A DNA stretch of 38,812 bases from a virus. Where the stretch lies: IMG/VR virus record IMGVR_UViG_3300033388_005972, positions 1 through 38,812 of that record; one strand, written 5' to 3'. Within the stretch, counting starts at the first letter, position 1. Every line of letters begins with the position of its first letter. This document shows, one piece after another, positions 14,501 to 23,746 of this stretch. A model generated the notes under the pieces. That model was not told the origin of the DNA. It did no database searches and saw only the letters and a list, made by a program, of their open reading frames with translations. Made by a program: the position numbers and the translations under genes.

Positions 14501-17500
14501 CGCCACAATTGAAATAGTCGCCAAGGCCAATCTGAAGGCGCTCCAGCGAGTTGTCAAAACGCTGGACGCCATCGATTCACGGATGGCCCATGTTTCCCAG
14601 GCGCTGGAGAAGATGTCGTCGGGGTTCAGCAAGGCGGACGGCAAGGTCGCCAAGACCGGCAAGCAGGTCGACAAGACGAAGAAGTCGGTTAAGGGGCTAA
14701 GCGCCGCGCTGAGCGATGCGGAGAAGAACCTTCTTAAAAGCGTTTCCTCGAACCTTAAGGCCGTGCAACAGATAGACAAGGCGGCGGTCAAGGAGAGGGC
14801 CAAGCTCGCAAAGTCCAAGGCTGCGCTGGACAACAAGCTCCTCAGGGAGAAGACAGCAGCGGAGAAGAGGGCAGCCAGGGAAGCTTCAGCCCTGCGAAAG
14901 AAAGAGATCGCTGAGGAAAAGGCCGCCCACCGTAAAAAAGCAATGATGCTCAAGCAGCGCATGGCTTTGATCCGAAACAGCAACCGCGCAGAACAGGCTG
15001 CTCACAATGCCAGGAGGGCGAGACTCTCCGAAATGAGTGGGGCGCTCAGTGGTGTGAACCAGCACCTTAAGAGCCTTTCACGTGGCTTTGCGGTGATGAG
15101 CATCGCGTCAACCGCTGCAATCCTGGCCGTCACAAAGGTCTCCAAGGACTTTGAGGCATCCCTGGTTCGCTCGGCGACAGTTGCAACGGGCACAAGCAAT
15201 GATTTCGAGAGCAACTTCTCTCGGATGTCGAAGTCCGCCATAGACCTAGCAAACCAGACAGAGCATACGGCAGCAGCCGTCGGCGAGGGCATGAACTTCA
15301 TGGCTATGGCCGGGTTTAATGCCAGCGATATCATATCAGCGATGCCCACGGTGGCCAAACTTGCAACGGCAGCCAACCTGTCCATGGCGGATTCCGCCAA
15401 CATCGTCACCAATGCGATGGCTGGGTTCGGCATCACATCAGACAAGATAATGGAGGAGTTCGAGGCTGATACCGGCAAGGTTATGTCCAGGACCAGGGCA
15501 ACAGAAATCCTCGCCCAGAAAACCAAGGATGCCGCTAACGTCCTTGTCGGTGCGTTTACATCATCGAACGTCAGCCTAACGGACTTGAACGAGTCTCTGA
15601 AGATCGCTGGCCCGGTTGCCAAGCAGCTCAATATCCCAATCGAAGACCTCGCTGCGACCATTGGCCTTCTGGGTAACGTGGGTGTGCGCGGCACGGCCGC
15701 TGGCACTGGCCTTAAGCGAGCCATGGTCGCGATGGTTAAGCCATCGAAGCAGGCCGCTGTCGCTATGGGCAAGCTTGGGATATCTTCCGACATGGTTTCC
15801 GGGAAGGATGGCTTTCTAAAGGTTGTTGCGGCCCTTGAGGCGCAAAGAGACAAAATGAAGGAGACAGGCCGGGAGGCACTGTTCCTTAGCCGCGTGTTCA
15901 AGGTGTTCGCGGAAAGGGCTGGCCCGCAAATGGCAGCCCTCGTGGCCCAAGGCACGCAGTCTCTTGTCAGTCTGTCCTCCGGCATAGAGAAAGCCAAGCA
16001 AGAAGACCTTGCAAGCATTATCGAAGAGAGGCAGCTCAACACTTTGAGCGGCGCACTCAACAAGCTCGTGAGCAACATCAGGACGTTCGCGAAGGAACTT
16101 GGGGACACGTTGCTCCCTGGGATAAAGGAGCTTGTTAAAGACTTTGAGGACGCTGCCGTAGGAGCCAGGAACCTCGACGACAGGATTAAAGACTTCATGG
16201 TGACTGCTGCCAAGGTTGGAGCATTCGGCGGAGGCATGGGGTTTGTCGCAGTTAAGATCCTTGACGTTGCGGCGTCGTTAACCATCGCTAGCCTTGGGTT
16301 CCAGCAGTTAGCCCACGTGACCAAGATGACTAAAATGGCCATGGTCGCCGTTGCCGCGAAGGGTGTCCTCGCTGGAGGCATTCTTGTCGGAGCGTTCGCT
16401 GGTACTCTCGCGATAATGGAAGATGTTTCAGGAAAAACCTACGACATCGCAGGTGCCTTTGAGAACGCTTTCGCTGAGTCGACCGAGAGCATTAAGAACA
16501 TGTTCATCAACCTGTTCCAGTTTATAGCGAGCATGATAACATGGGTGCTCGCCCCGCTTAAGCTCTTTGGCCTGGACCTTGAGAAGAGGCTTAACGACTT
16601 CCTCCTGGACACAAAAGACCTCGTCATCGATGTAACAATAGATGACGCCAAGCTTAATGCTGTGATGAAGGAAGGGGTCCTTGGAGAGCTGCCCAAGGAC
16701 AAAGAGGAGGCCAAGAGAAAAGCCCAGGATATAGTCACGGGGGGCATGGTCCAGAACGCCAAAAAAGCTCTTGAGCTATCGATTGCAATCGACAAGGAAG
16801 ACGTCGCTGGAATAGCTAAGCTACAGAAAAAGATAGCGGGCTTGGCTAAAAAAGTGGCGAAGGCGGAGCATAAGGGGCAAAAGAGTCGCAAAAAGCAATT
16901 GGACGCTGAGCTTGATTCTACAAGAAAGCAACTTAAGGCAGCCTTAGCGCTGAGAAAGGTTCGTCAAGCTGAAGCAAAGCAAAGGATGAGCGCAGAGGCG
17001 CTCAGCGCAGAGGCCCTAAGCAGGGCGAAGAAATCACTCTTCGACAAAGAGGGAAGGGCGAAGGGGGAAGTCAGGACAAAATTGTCCGCTGGCGGCGCGG
17101 TTGTAACTACTACATCTGGAGCCGAACTCTTCGCCAACCTAGAAAAGGCGATCCCGGCTCAAGCCGAAGCTCTGTCGCGCCAGATAACACTGCAGGCTGA
17201 ACTTGCAAGGAAGGGAGACGAAAAAGCCAAGCCGAAGGTGGAGGTCCCAGACTTCGTCGCCGCCGCAGAAGATGCCACAGCAAAGCTCAAGTCGCTGGCC
17301 AAGGAGCTAGAGAACCTCACCAATAAAATAGCTGACTCAATCCGGGCCTACGATAAATCATTCCTTGCCTTCGAAAACAGCGCAAAGTCCCTTGACCTGA
17401 AACTCAGGATGGAGGGGTCAGAGTTTAAAGCGGTCAACCAGGAGATGCTCAAGCTCATGGGTGACATTGAGGGCATTGCTTCAGGTAAGGATAACCTGAA

Positions 17501-17963
17501 GGCGATGGCCAAGCAAATCCGAGCGCTCCAGCTTAACGAGATAGAACTCAAGAGAAACACCCTTGCACTTCAGAAAGACAAGCTGACGCCCGAAAAGGAA
17601 GAAGAACTCAACAAGGAGAGAAGCCGGGTAGATGATAACTATACGACGAGGATGGACGAGGTCGATGAGGAAGCCAAGAAACTCGCCGGAACCTTCGTAG
17701 ACTTAAGGATTGAGGGTCTTGCCGAGAAGCTCTCAAAGGTGGAAGCGAGCAAAAGGTCCGAGGCGCTTGCAGAGGCATTCGAGTTCCTTCAGGAGACATT
17801 GAAAGAGACGGACATTGAGCTTAAAAAGAGCAAGCTAGTAGAGGCCATAGCCGATACGGCCAAGAAGGCGGACGAGGCTGCGCTTGAATGGGATAAAGTC
17901 AAGGTAATAGACCCGCAGGTTGAGATAAAAGGAGTTCTTCAAGGGCATGGAGCAACCCGTTAA
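14490..17963 (+). CDS. Tail tape measure protein, N-terminal part
   Basis: ATG 14490 is chosen over two upstream in-frame ATGs because GAGGGGG lies just before it. The 1157-residue product is Lys/Ala-rich coiled coil at the start (AEKRAAREASALRKKEIAEE), then a TP901-type tape-measure core at about 215-430 (FEASLVRSATVATGTSNDFE, MNFMAMAGFNASDIISAMPT), a hydrophobic segment near 590-650 and a long coiled-coil C-terminal half with a small SAEAL tandem repeat. It sets tail length. It stops at 17963, where a second ORF with strong tape-measure character has already begun, so the tape measure appears split. Confidence 0.88.
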   Translation: MTTNATIEIVAKANLKALQRVVKTLDAIDSRMAHVSQALEKMSSGFSKADGKVAKTGKQVDKTKKSVKGLSAALSDAEKNLLKSVSSNLKAVQQIDKAAVKERAKLAKSKAALDNKLLREKTAAEKRAAREASALRKKEIAEEKAAHRKKAMMLKQRMALIRNSNRAEQAAHNARRARLSEMSGALSGVNQHLKSLSRGFAVMSIASTAAILAVTKVSKDFEASLVRSATVATGTSNDFESNFSRMSKSAIDLANQTEHTAAAVGEGMNFMAMAGFNASDIISAMPTVAKLATAANLSMADSANIVTNAMAGFGITSDKIMEEFEADTGKVMSRTRATEILAQKTKDAANVLVGAFTSSNVSLTDLNESLKIAGPVAKQLNIPIEDLAATIGLLGNVGVRGTAAGTGLKRAMVAMVKPSKQAAVAMGKLGISSDMVSGKDGFLKVVAALEAQRDKMKETGREALFLSRVFKVFAERAGPQMAALVAQGTQSLVSLSSGIEKAKQEDLASIIEERQLNTLSGALNKLVSNIRTFAKELGDTLLPGIKELVKDFEDAAVGARNLDDRIKDFMVTAAKVGAFGGGMGFVAVKILDVAASLTIASLGFQQLAHVTKMTKMAMVAVAAKGVLAGGILVGAFAGTLAIMEDVSGKTYDIAGAFENAFAESTESIKNMFINLFQFIASMITWVLAPLKLFGLDLEKRLNDFLLDTKDLVIDVTIDDAKLNAVMKEGVLGELPKDKEEAKRKAQDIVTGGMVQNAKKALELSIAIDKEDVAGIAKLQKKIAGLAKKVAKAEHKGQKSRKKQLDAELDSTRKQLKAALALRKVRQAEAKQRMSAEALSAEALSRAKKSLFDKEGRAKGEVRTKLSAGGAVVTTTSGAELFANLEKAIPAQAEALSRQITLQAELARKGDEKAKPKVEVPDFVAAAEDATAKLKSLAKELENLTNKIADSIRAYDKSFLAFENSAKSLDLKLRMEGSEFKAVNQEMLKLMGDIEGIASGKDNLKAMAKQIRALQLNEIELKRNTLALQKDKLTPEKEEELNKERSRVDDNYTTRMDEVDEEAKKLAGTFVDLRIEGLAEKLSKVEASKRSEALAEAFEFLQETLKETDIELKKSKLVEAIADTAKKADEAALEWDKVKVIDPQVEIKGVLQGHGATR

Positions 17964-20235
17964 GGAGGGGCTGGCGAGTGGACTGAAGACTGCTCTCTCC
18001 AAGGCAAGTGGCGAGATAGGTGGAGCCGTTTCCGGGCTGCTTGGCAGCGTGGGCACCATGATCGGGACAGCGTTATCCCCTTGGCTTAAGGGCCTGCAGC
18101 CAATGATACAAAACTTCCTTGGGAATGTTGGCGCTGCGTTGACTTCGGGCTTAGGGCCATTGGCCTTCTGGGGGGGGGTCCTCGGCACTGCCCTCGGCTT
18201 CATCATCACGGAATACGCCCCCATTATTGGTGCGGCGATTGGCACGCTGGTTGGGGCGGTCGTCGAGATGGTGCCGATCCTAGGCGAGGCGATAAACAAA
18301 GCCGCCAAAGCCATTGTTGACGGTGCGAAGAAGACTGCCAGAGCTATATTTGACAGCACTGCCGGTGCGTTCAAGAAAATGGCCGACTCCCTGGCCGACC
18401 AAATGGACAAGGTGGTTGAAGACCAAAGGCTTTCCGACGCGGTAAGGATGGGTGGGCAGTTTAGCCTTCCGGCAGGGGCGATACTCGGCGTAGTGGCAGC
18501 TATTTCTGCAGGTCTTGCGGGCCTCGGTATGATCCTTCTATGGCCGCTAGTAGATGCCATCAACTTGCTGATGCTGACCATGGGCTTTTTAGTCAGCTCG
18601 GCCGCAGCCAATGTGGTAAGCGCCATTGGAATGGTTGCAAGCGCCGCTTTCACTATTGTATTCTTTCCCATTATCGTAGCGATTGGGTTCATGGTGGTAT
18701 CCATTGCTAATGCGATATATCAGTTGGCGACAGTTATCGCCACACCAATCGCCGCCATAGTCACTGTCATCGCCGCTGTCATCGGAGGCATCGCCACTTT
18801 CATCGGAGGCCTTGCAACTGTAATACTTGCTCCGGTCCTGCTTCTTTTCGCTGCCATTGCCATGGTCATCTTTGGTGTCGCAGGAGTGGTTCTAGCCGGT
18901 CTCGGTGTCCTTACTGCTGCGCTCGGTGGATTCTTTGCGGCTCTCTTGTTCAAAGACCCCAAGTTTGCTGATGATGATTATGTGTCTCAGCGCGGAAGGG
19001 CGCAAGATGCGCTTTCCGTGTCTATTGATAAGATCGTCATGGCTCTTGACCCGCTGTGGGAGGCTGCGATGCCTCTGGTCGGGTTGTTTGACTACTTGGT
19101 AGATGTTCTTCTCCCCTTGGCGGACTCATTTGCGGGCGGCTCTAGCATGTCAACCGTTCTCTTCGAGGGCTTCAAAATGCTGGCAGTCGGAATCGGGATG
19201 CTGCTTCTTGGAATTGGGTATTTCGTGACGGGGCTTTTGGATATCCTCGTCGGAACGCTGGGCAATCCGCTCCACCAGTTCATGGGCAACCTCATGCAAG
19301 CCATAGCGCAGGGCGTGCTCGATACCATTGCTATGATGATGCGCGGGCTTGCGGACATGTTCACCAAAATAGACGACCTAATACCGGGGTCAGCTATTTT
19401 TTCGGACGTAACGACTGGACTAAACAACGCAGCAGATGACGCCGAAGCTGCAGCCGACGGCCTTGTTCCAGACTTCGATGAGTTAAACCAATCTATCATA
19501 GACGGGCTCGAAGGGATGAAGCCAGACCTTGACGGTATGCACGCAGCCTTCCAGGAGCTTCTTGCCCTATCTGAAGAAGACGCCAGGGCAAGAGGCAATG
19601 CTCTTGCTGACCAGGCAGAGACGGACAAAAACGCGAAAGAGTTCGGTGAAAGCCTCTCCAATGTTCCCTCCGGGTTCAAGGTCGCTCTCCACAGGTTTAA
19701 GGCAATGGATGCAGCGGGCGGAGTGTCGATGGGTGGGAGGGGCAACATCCTCGACCTGTCCAACAATGAATACTTTGGCCGCATGTCCAACGCGTTTTCT
19801 GCGGCCATGTCCGGTGCTGGCATTTTCGGAGCTACGCCAACTGATGACGTGCTAGATAAGCTAGCAGAAGCAACGGACCCTCAAAGGTGGAGTTCCGTGC
19901 TGGACGGGGTTGCCGCTACGTTCGGAGAGGCCGCAAGGGAGGTGGCCGACCTGGCCAAGCGCATGCTGGACCCCGATGCGATGCCTGGAGGAAGTGGACC
20001 GCTGGGCACAGCGTTCATGGGCAAGAGCCGGGCCACTGAATCTCTAATGGGCGGCAACAGCATGGTCATCAACATCAATGAAATGAGCATTGCTGATGCT
20101 ACAAACCCAGAGCAGCTTGCGAACATGATTGCAGAAAAATCTAGCCGTGACAGAATGGCCCAAGCTGGTACACCGTTCCCAAGTCATCAGTCAGGCTCTG
20201 GCTGGTGGGGCGGAAACGAAGGCGGGAGGGGGTGA
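17947..20235 (+). CDS. Tail tape measure protein, second ORF with hydrophobic domain
   Basis: This ORF encodes 762 residues from ATG 17947, overlapping the first tape-measure ORF by 17 bases in the +1 frame. AAGGAG lies 12 bases upstream, a long but usable spacing. Residues about 70-115 and 175-335 are long runs of hydrophobic helices (VVEMVPILGEAINKAAKAIV, LSAYL-free stretches of A, I, V, G and L), like the membrane-inserting part of tape measures that helps pass DNA across the inner membrane. The remainder is helical and acidic. There is a run of nine G at 18170-18178. Either two coupled proteins, a +1 frameshift fusion or an assembly indel would explain the split. Confidence 0.8.
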   Translation: MEQPVKEGLASGLKTALSKASGEIGGAVSGLLGSVGTMIGTALSPWLKGLQPMIQNFLGNVGAALTSGLGPLAFWGGVLGTALGFIITEYAPIIGAAIGTLVGAVVEMVPILGEAINKAAKAIVDGAKKTARAIFDSTAGAFKKMADSLADQMDKVVEDQRLSDAVRMGGQFSLPAGAILGVVAAISAGLAGLGMILLWPLVDAINLLMLTMGFLVSSAAANVVSAIGMVASAAFTIVFFPIIVAIGFMVVSIANAIYQLATVIATPIAAIVTVIAAVIGGIATFIGGLATVILAPVLLLFAAIAMVIFGVAGVVLAGLGVLTAALGGFFAALLFKDPKFADDDYVSQRGRAQDALSVSIDKIVMALDPLWEAAMPLVGLFDYLVDVLLPLADSFAGGSSMSTVLFEGFKMLAVGIGMLLLGIGYFVTGLLDILVGTLGNPLHQFMGNLMQAIAQGVLDTIAMMMRGLADMFTKIDDLIPGSAIFSDVTTGLNNAADDAEAAADGLVPDFDELNQSIIDGLEGMKPDLDGMHAAFQELLALSEEDARARGNALADQAETDKNAKEFGESLSNVPSGFKVALHRFKAMDAAGGVSMGGRGNILDLSNNEYFGRMSNAFSAAMSGAGIFGATPTDDVLDKLAEATDPQRWSSVLDGVAATFGEAAREVADLAKRMLDPDAMPGGSGPLGTAFMGKSRATESLMGGNSMVININEMSIADATNPEQLANMIAEKSSRDRMAQAGTPFPSHQSGSGWWGGNEGGRG

Positions 20236-20241
20236 TTCTCG

Positions 20242-21219
20242 ATGCAGTTCCTGATACTTAATGGCATAAACATCCCCATCGTGATGAATCAGTGCAGCCG
20301 GGGTGAGGATAAGATACAAGGCGTCAGTCGTTCTTTCGGCGGACAGCTTCGCAACGCCGGGCGTGGATACCGGCGCACATGGGAAGCGACCGCACTTTTC
20401 CAAGACTTCGATGTGGCGGATGGGTTCATTAATCTGATCAATGGCGAAGGCCATTATTGGTCCTTTAGGGACGGCCCGACTTCAGACACTGGGTTGTCCC
20501 CGGTTCCTGGGTACATGGGGCGCAGCCTTGACCTTTCCCTGGGCACGGAATTTTTGAGCTTCTCGGGTGTGGGTGGTGATTACTGGTCAGACGGATGCCT
20601 CGACGTGATAATGGGAACAGGGGCCGGATCCTATTTGGATATGTTCGCATGGGACTGCCAGCTTGAAGACGATAAGTGGACCGCAATGATGTTGGTCGAT
20701 GACGGGGCTGGATACAGCCCGGTCTTTTTCAGGTCAGATGGGGTGGTATATGTCGCGGGAGTTAGGGAAGATTATGACAATACAAGCGTCAATACTGTTA
20801 AGTACATTACCGTTGGCAGTGTTGGCTATTCTGGTCGGGTCCGTGAAGGGGTTTTTTACTTAAGCCTTGAGGCAAACGCCGCAGCCACTGCAAAAATATC
20901 GGACATGTTCATTGTCCCATATGTGATGCCAGATTATTTCATTGAGCAAATAAGCATTGTGGGCGGATACGACACGAGCGATAACCCAAGTGTTCCCGTG
21001 AGCGGAGAAGTGACTTCAATTGCGTATATGCAAAAACCAGGGTCGAACAATGCGAAAACCGTATCGTTCAAGCTTGCGGAATACCTTCCGGGCTACAAGT
21101 ATGACCCGGATGCGCCCAGTCCAGTCTCACCGTTCAACCTCCCCATCCTCCGCCTTGGTGGCTCTGTGCTATCCGAGGGTGAAGGCGAGCTTACCCGATA
21201 CCCGGAGGCTCTCCCGTGA
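20242..21219 (+). CDS. Distal-tail-like protein A
   Basis: The product has 325 residues. The N-terminus (FLILNGINIPIVMNQCSRGE, then RSFGGQLRNAGRGYRRTWEA, LFQDFDVADGF and GHYWSFRDG) follows the pattern of distal tail / baseplate proteins encoded after the tape measure. The centre (about 85-240) is a beta-rich insert, and the C-terminus (SGEVTSIAYMQKPG, FKLAEYLPG) appears to close the core fold. It is clearly homologous to the next gene in both the N-terminal and C-terminal parts. It would form part of the tail-tip ring. Confidence 0.7.
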   Translation: MQFLILNGINIPIVMNQCSRGEDKIQGVSRSFGGQLRNAGRGYRRTWEATALFQDFDVADGFINLINGEGHYWSFRDGPTSDTGLSPVPGYMGRSLDLSLGTEFLSFSGVGGDYWSDGCLDVIMGTGAGSYLDMFAWDCQLEDDKWTAMMLVDDGAGYSPVFFRSDGVVYVAGVREDYDNTSVNTVKYITVGSVGYSGRVREGVFYLSLEANAAATAKISDMFIVPYVMPDYFIEQISIVGGYDTSDNPSVPVSGEVTSIAYMQKPGSNNAKTVSFKLAEYLPGYKYDPDAPSPVSPFNLPILRLGGSVLSEGEGELTRYPEALP

Positions 21220-23504
21220 CATTTTTCAACATTAACGGCTGGAACGTGCCCATTGTGAACGGCGGGATGTCTGAAGCATCTACTCCATATGGAAACTCTG
21301 GCAAGTCTTTCACCAACAAGCAGCTCATACGCAGGCGGATGGTCCCACGGTCGTGGACAGGCAGCATGCTCTTTCAGAGCCCCTCCGTGGCCGATACGGT
21401 TGAAGGCTTGTTGATGGGACGCGGGCACCACTTTTCGTTCGACAAGGGCTTCTGGAGCGACTCTGGGGTAGCCCCTGCCACCCTTTCGGACCTGAATGTG
21501 TTCCAAGGAGGCGGAGAGCAGAGGTTTGGAACTGGTTACGCCAGGTTCGACGGCACTGCCTTGGTAAGCGTATCGTTCAATGTTGATTTCCCCACCAATA
21601 AATGGACCGTTATCGTATGGGGAGACGATGCCGGAGGCGGGGACTGGCATCAATACGCCGAAAAGGCCAACGGTGACACTTATATTGATGGCGAGCTTCA
21701 GGACCCGGCCTTAACTTCATTCGTGTCTGTCTCTGACGGCGTGCTGACCATAAATCAGGCAAATTTCCCTACGGGGGCGGCGGTTTTGGGGAAAAAGTTA
21801 GACGACCTCGTACTGCTTCCCTTTAACGTGGACGATTCATTTATCGCTGACCTATACGCATGGCAGAACGGTAACGATATTGCTATGCAGTGCCCATTCA
21901 ACTATCCGGGTGACTTTGTGGACCGGGTGGGCGGCAGGGAGCCAAGCGCTGCGATTCCTGCGAGCGTTGCATCTGGAGACGGGATTCGTAAGTCGGGCGA
22001 AGGAAGCCTTTTGTTTACCGCTGCGGCTGACGAGCTTGTGTACACCGCCACAGGCCCCTTGCAACTCGATAACGCAGAAAGCCAAACGATCTGCTTTTGG
22101 GTTAGGCCAACCAGTACATCCGTGGGCGTTGGAACATTCTGGGTCGCCTATCAAGGAACAGGGGCCGCAAGCAGTTGGCTTATGCGCTTTGAGGCTGGAA
22201 TAATGAAGGCACTCAGGAGGCTTGGCACCGATATTACGCTTGTGGATAACCAGGCCGCAACGGCAGACGAATGGGTTCACTATTCAATGGTGTATACAAC
22301 GGACGGGGCTTCAACCTCCTCCCTGTCTCTTTACAGAAACGGAGGACTGGTGTCCTCTGGAACAACTGCCTACGCTGCGGGTACAAGCGGCATTCAGGTA
22401 AAAATTGGCAACGCGGGTAACTCCGTCACTGGAAGCATTGATGACTTCCGTTACTATAAGTCTGCCCTTACCGCCACGCAGATTGCCGATATCTACAACC
22501 AAGGCTCATACGGCTACGACTACATTCCGCCACAAGACCGAGCCTTCTCAAAGCTCCCGCGCCTGCTGGTGTCCGGTGACTGCATCGGCAGCCAACACCC
22601 TAAAGAAGTGATAGGGAGTGTTTCCTCAGAGGCCTACGTTCAGCACGGCGGGCCGTTCTCGCCCAATGACCGATCTATTGAGATTTCGCTAGAGGAAGTG
22701 TCTCCTCTTCGCGAAGAGGGAATACCCTCTCCAGACGGCAACTTTATACTTTCGCCTGAGTTTATCATCGACAATAATGCCGCTCAAATACAGCGCGAAA
22801 GTTGTTCCGGTGGATACCAATATCAGGACATGGCGTCTGCTCCCACTTTAGATTATGACTCGGATGATTCGTTTGGGTTCTGTTTGGATTTTGACGGGGT
22901 GGGTGACGGCATTGAACTCCCAGTTGATACTTCTGGTGGGTCCAATATATCTTCAGACCTTGGCGGGAGACATGCGGTGACGGTTGGAGCCTGGATTAAC
23001 CCTGCAGCCATTGGTTCTTCAATGTCTGTTTTGAGTATCCCCAACACGACCATGGGAGGGTTCTCTAAGGTCTTCTTTGACGTGACAGGAGGCGGCCACC
23101 TTCGATTTGGCGGACGAGATGTAAGCAGCGCGACCCTTTTGGACCTTACGACTACTGCCTCTGCGCTTTTTGCCTCGAACTGGTATTTCATTCTAGGGGT
23201 CATGGACCTCCGTGCAGAGTTCATAACCATATATGGAAACCTTGGCGCGACCCCAACCCCCTATATCATGCAGCTTGGTACGAAAACCACTTCGACAATT
23301 CCCCCGCTGCCATCGCCCTCACAAAACTACTTCTCCTCCGAGAACGGAGGGGGGGCCCGTTTCAGTCGGATTGGAATAAACGGAGCCGGAAACCAGCCGT
23401 TTGAAGGCAAGATAAAAAGCGTAATGATCTGGAAAAGAGCCCTGGATAAAGACGAGATTGTTACAACTTTTCGCAAGGGGTATGAGAGAAGAATTTTTAG
23501 ATAG
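21216..23504 (+). CDS. Distal-tail-like protein B with two LamG-type domains
   Basis: GTG 21216 overlaps the previous stop (GTGA). The 762-residue product begins with the same core as its upstream neighbour (FFNINGWNVPIV, GKSFTNKQLIRRRMVPRSWT, LFQSPSVADT, GHHFSFDKG). It then has a LamG/concanavalin-like domain at about 250-430 (ICFWVRPTS, EWVHYSMVYTTDGASTSSLS, GSIDDFRYYKSALTATQIAD), a core-closing segment (VSGDCIGSQHP, SEAYVQHGG) and a second LamG-like domain at about 545-760 (VTVGAWINPAA, GKIKSVMIWKRALDKDEI). LamG-like domains often bind carbohydrate, so surface glycan recognition at the tail tip is inferred. Confidence 0.72.
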   Translation: MTFFNINGWNVPIVNGGMSEASTPYGNSGKSFTNKQLIRRRMVPRSWTGSMLFQSPSVADTVEGLLMGRGHHFSFDKGFWSDSGVAPATLSDLNVFQGGGEQRFGTGYARFDGTALVSVSFNVDFPTNKWTVIVWGDDAGGGDWHQYAEKANGDTYIDGELQDPALTSFVSVSDGVLTINQANFPTGAAVLGKKLDDLVLLPFNVDDSFIADLYAWQNGNDIAMQCPFNYPGDFVDRVGGREPSAAIPASVASGDGIRKSGEGSLLFTAAADELVYTATGPLQLDNAESQTICFWVRPTSTSVGVGTFWVAYQGTGAASSWLMRFEAGIMKALRRLGTDITLVDNQAATADEWVHYSMVYTTDGASTSSLSLYRNGGLVSSGTTAYAAGTSGIQVKIGNAGNSVTGSIDDFRYYKSALTATQIADIYNQGSYGYDYIPPQDRAFSKLPRLLVSGDCIGSQHPKEVIGSVSSEAYVQHGGPFSPNDRSIEISLEEVSPLREEGIPSPDGNFILSPEFIIDNNAAQIQRESCSGGYQYQDMASAPTLDYDSDDSFGFCLDFDGVGDGIELPVDTSGGSNISSDLGGRHAVTVGAWINPAAIGSSMSVLSIPNTTMGGFSKVFFDVTGGGHLRFGGRDVSSATLLDLTTTASALFASNWYFILGVMDLRAEFITIYGNLGATPTPYIMQLGTKTTSTIPPLPSPSQNYFSSENGGGARFSRIGINGAGNQPFEGKIKSVMIWKRALDKDEIVTTFRKGYERRIFR

Positions 23505-23512
23505 GAGACGAC

Positions 23513-23746
23513 ATGTCAGGAATAAGAAAGCCAATCAAACGGCTCATCATTGAAGTTGACGGAGACCTAGATTTTCCATCGCCCAGCAGCGGGTTCATAG
23601 GACAGATTGTGTCCGTGTCCCTTGAAGATCCCAGCGTATCGGGGTTTAAAGCTTCCATGACAAGGGGCTCATCATCCGAGGTGACAGTGAACATAAAATG
23701 CAAAACCGCAACGATTGAAATCGCTGAAGGACAAGGAGACATTTAG
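23513..23746 (+). CDS. Small tail-tip region protein, unknown
   Basis: The product has 77 residues, with AGGAG 5 bases before the ATG. It is basic at the N-terminus (SGIRKPIKRLIIEVDG) and then beta-rich (FIGQIVSVSLEDPSVSGF, VTVNIKCKTATIEIAEGQ). It has no recognised motif. It is encoded between distal-tail-like protein B and the hub protein, with the stop overlapping the next GTG by one base, so it is probably a baseplate component or assembly helper. Confidence 0.6.
   Translation: MSGIRKPIKRLIIEVDGDLDFPSPSSGFIGQIVSVSLEDPSVSGFKASMTRGSSSEVTVNIKCKTATIEIAEGQGDI

Noticed and set aside
15002-16381. 459-codon minus-strand open frame opposite the tape measure
   Set aside because: It is a mirror of the GC-biased, Ala/Lys-rich tape-measure coding sequence, with low-complexity composition (A, S, T, R, L) and no plausible ribosome binding site or family motif.
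17835-18704. 289-codon minus-strand open frame opposite the second tape-measure ORF
   Set aside because: Its composition reflects the antisense of hydrophobic repeats, with no domain and inside a continuous plus-strand operon.
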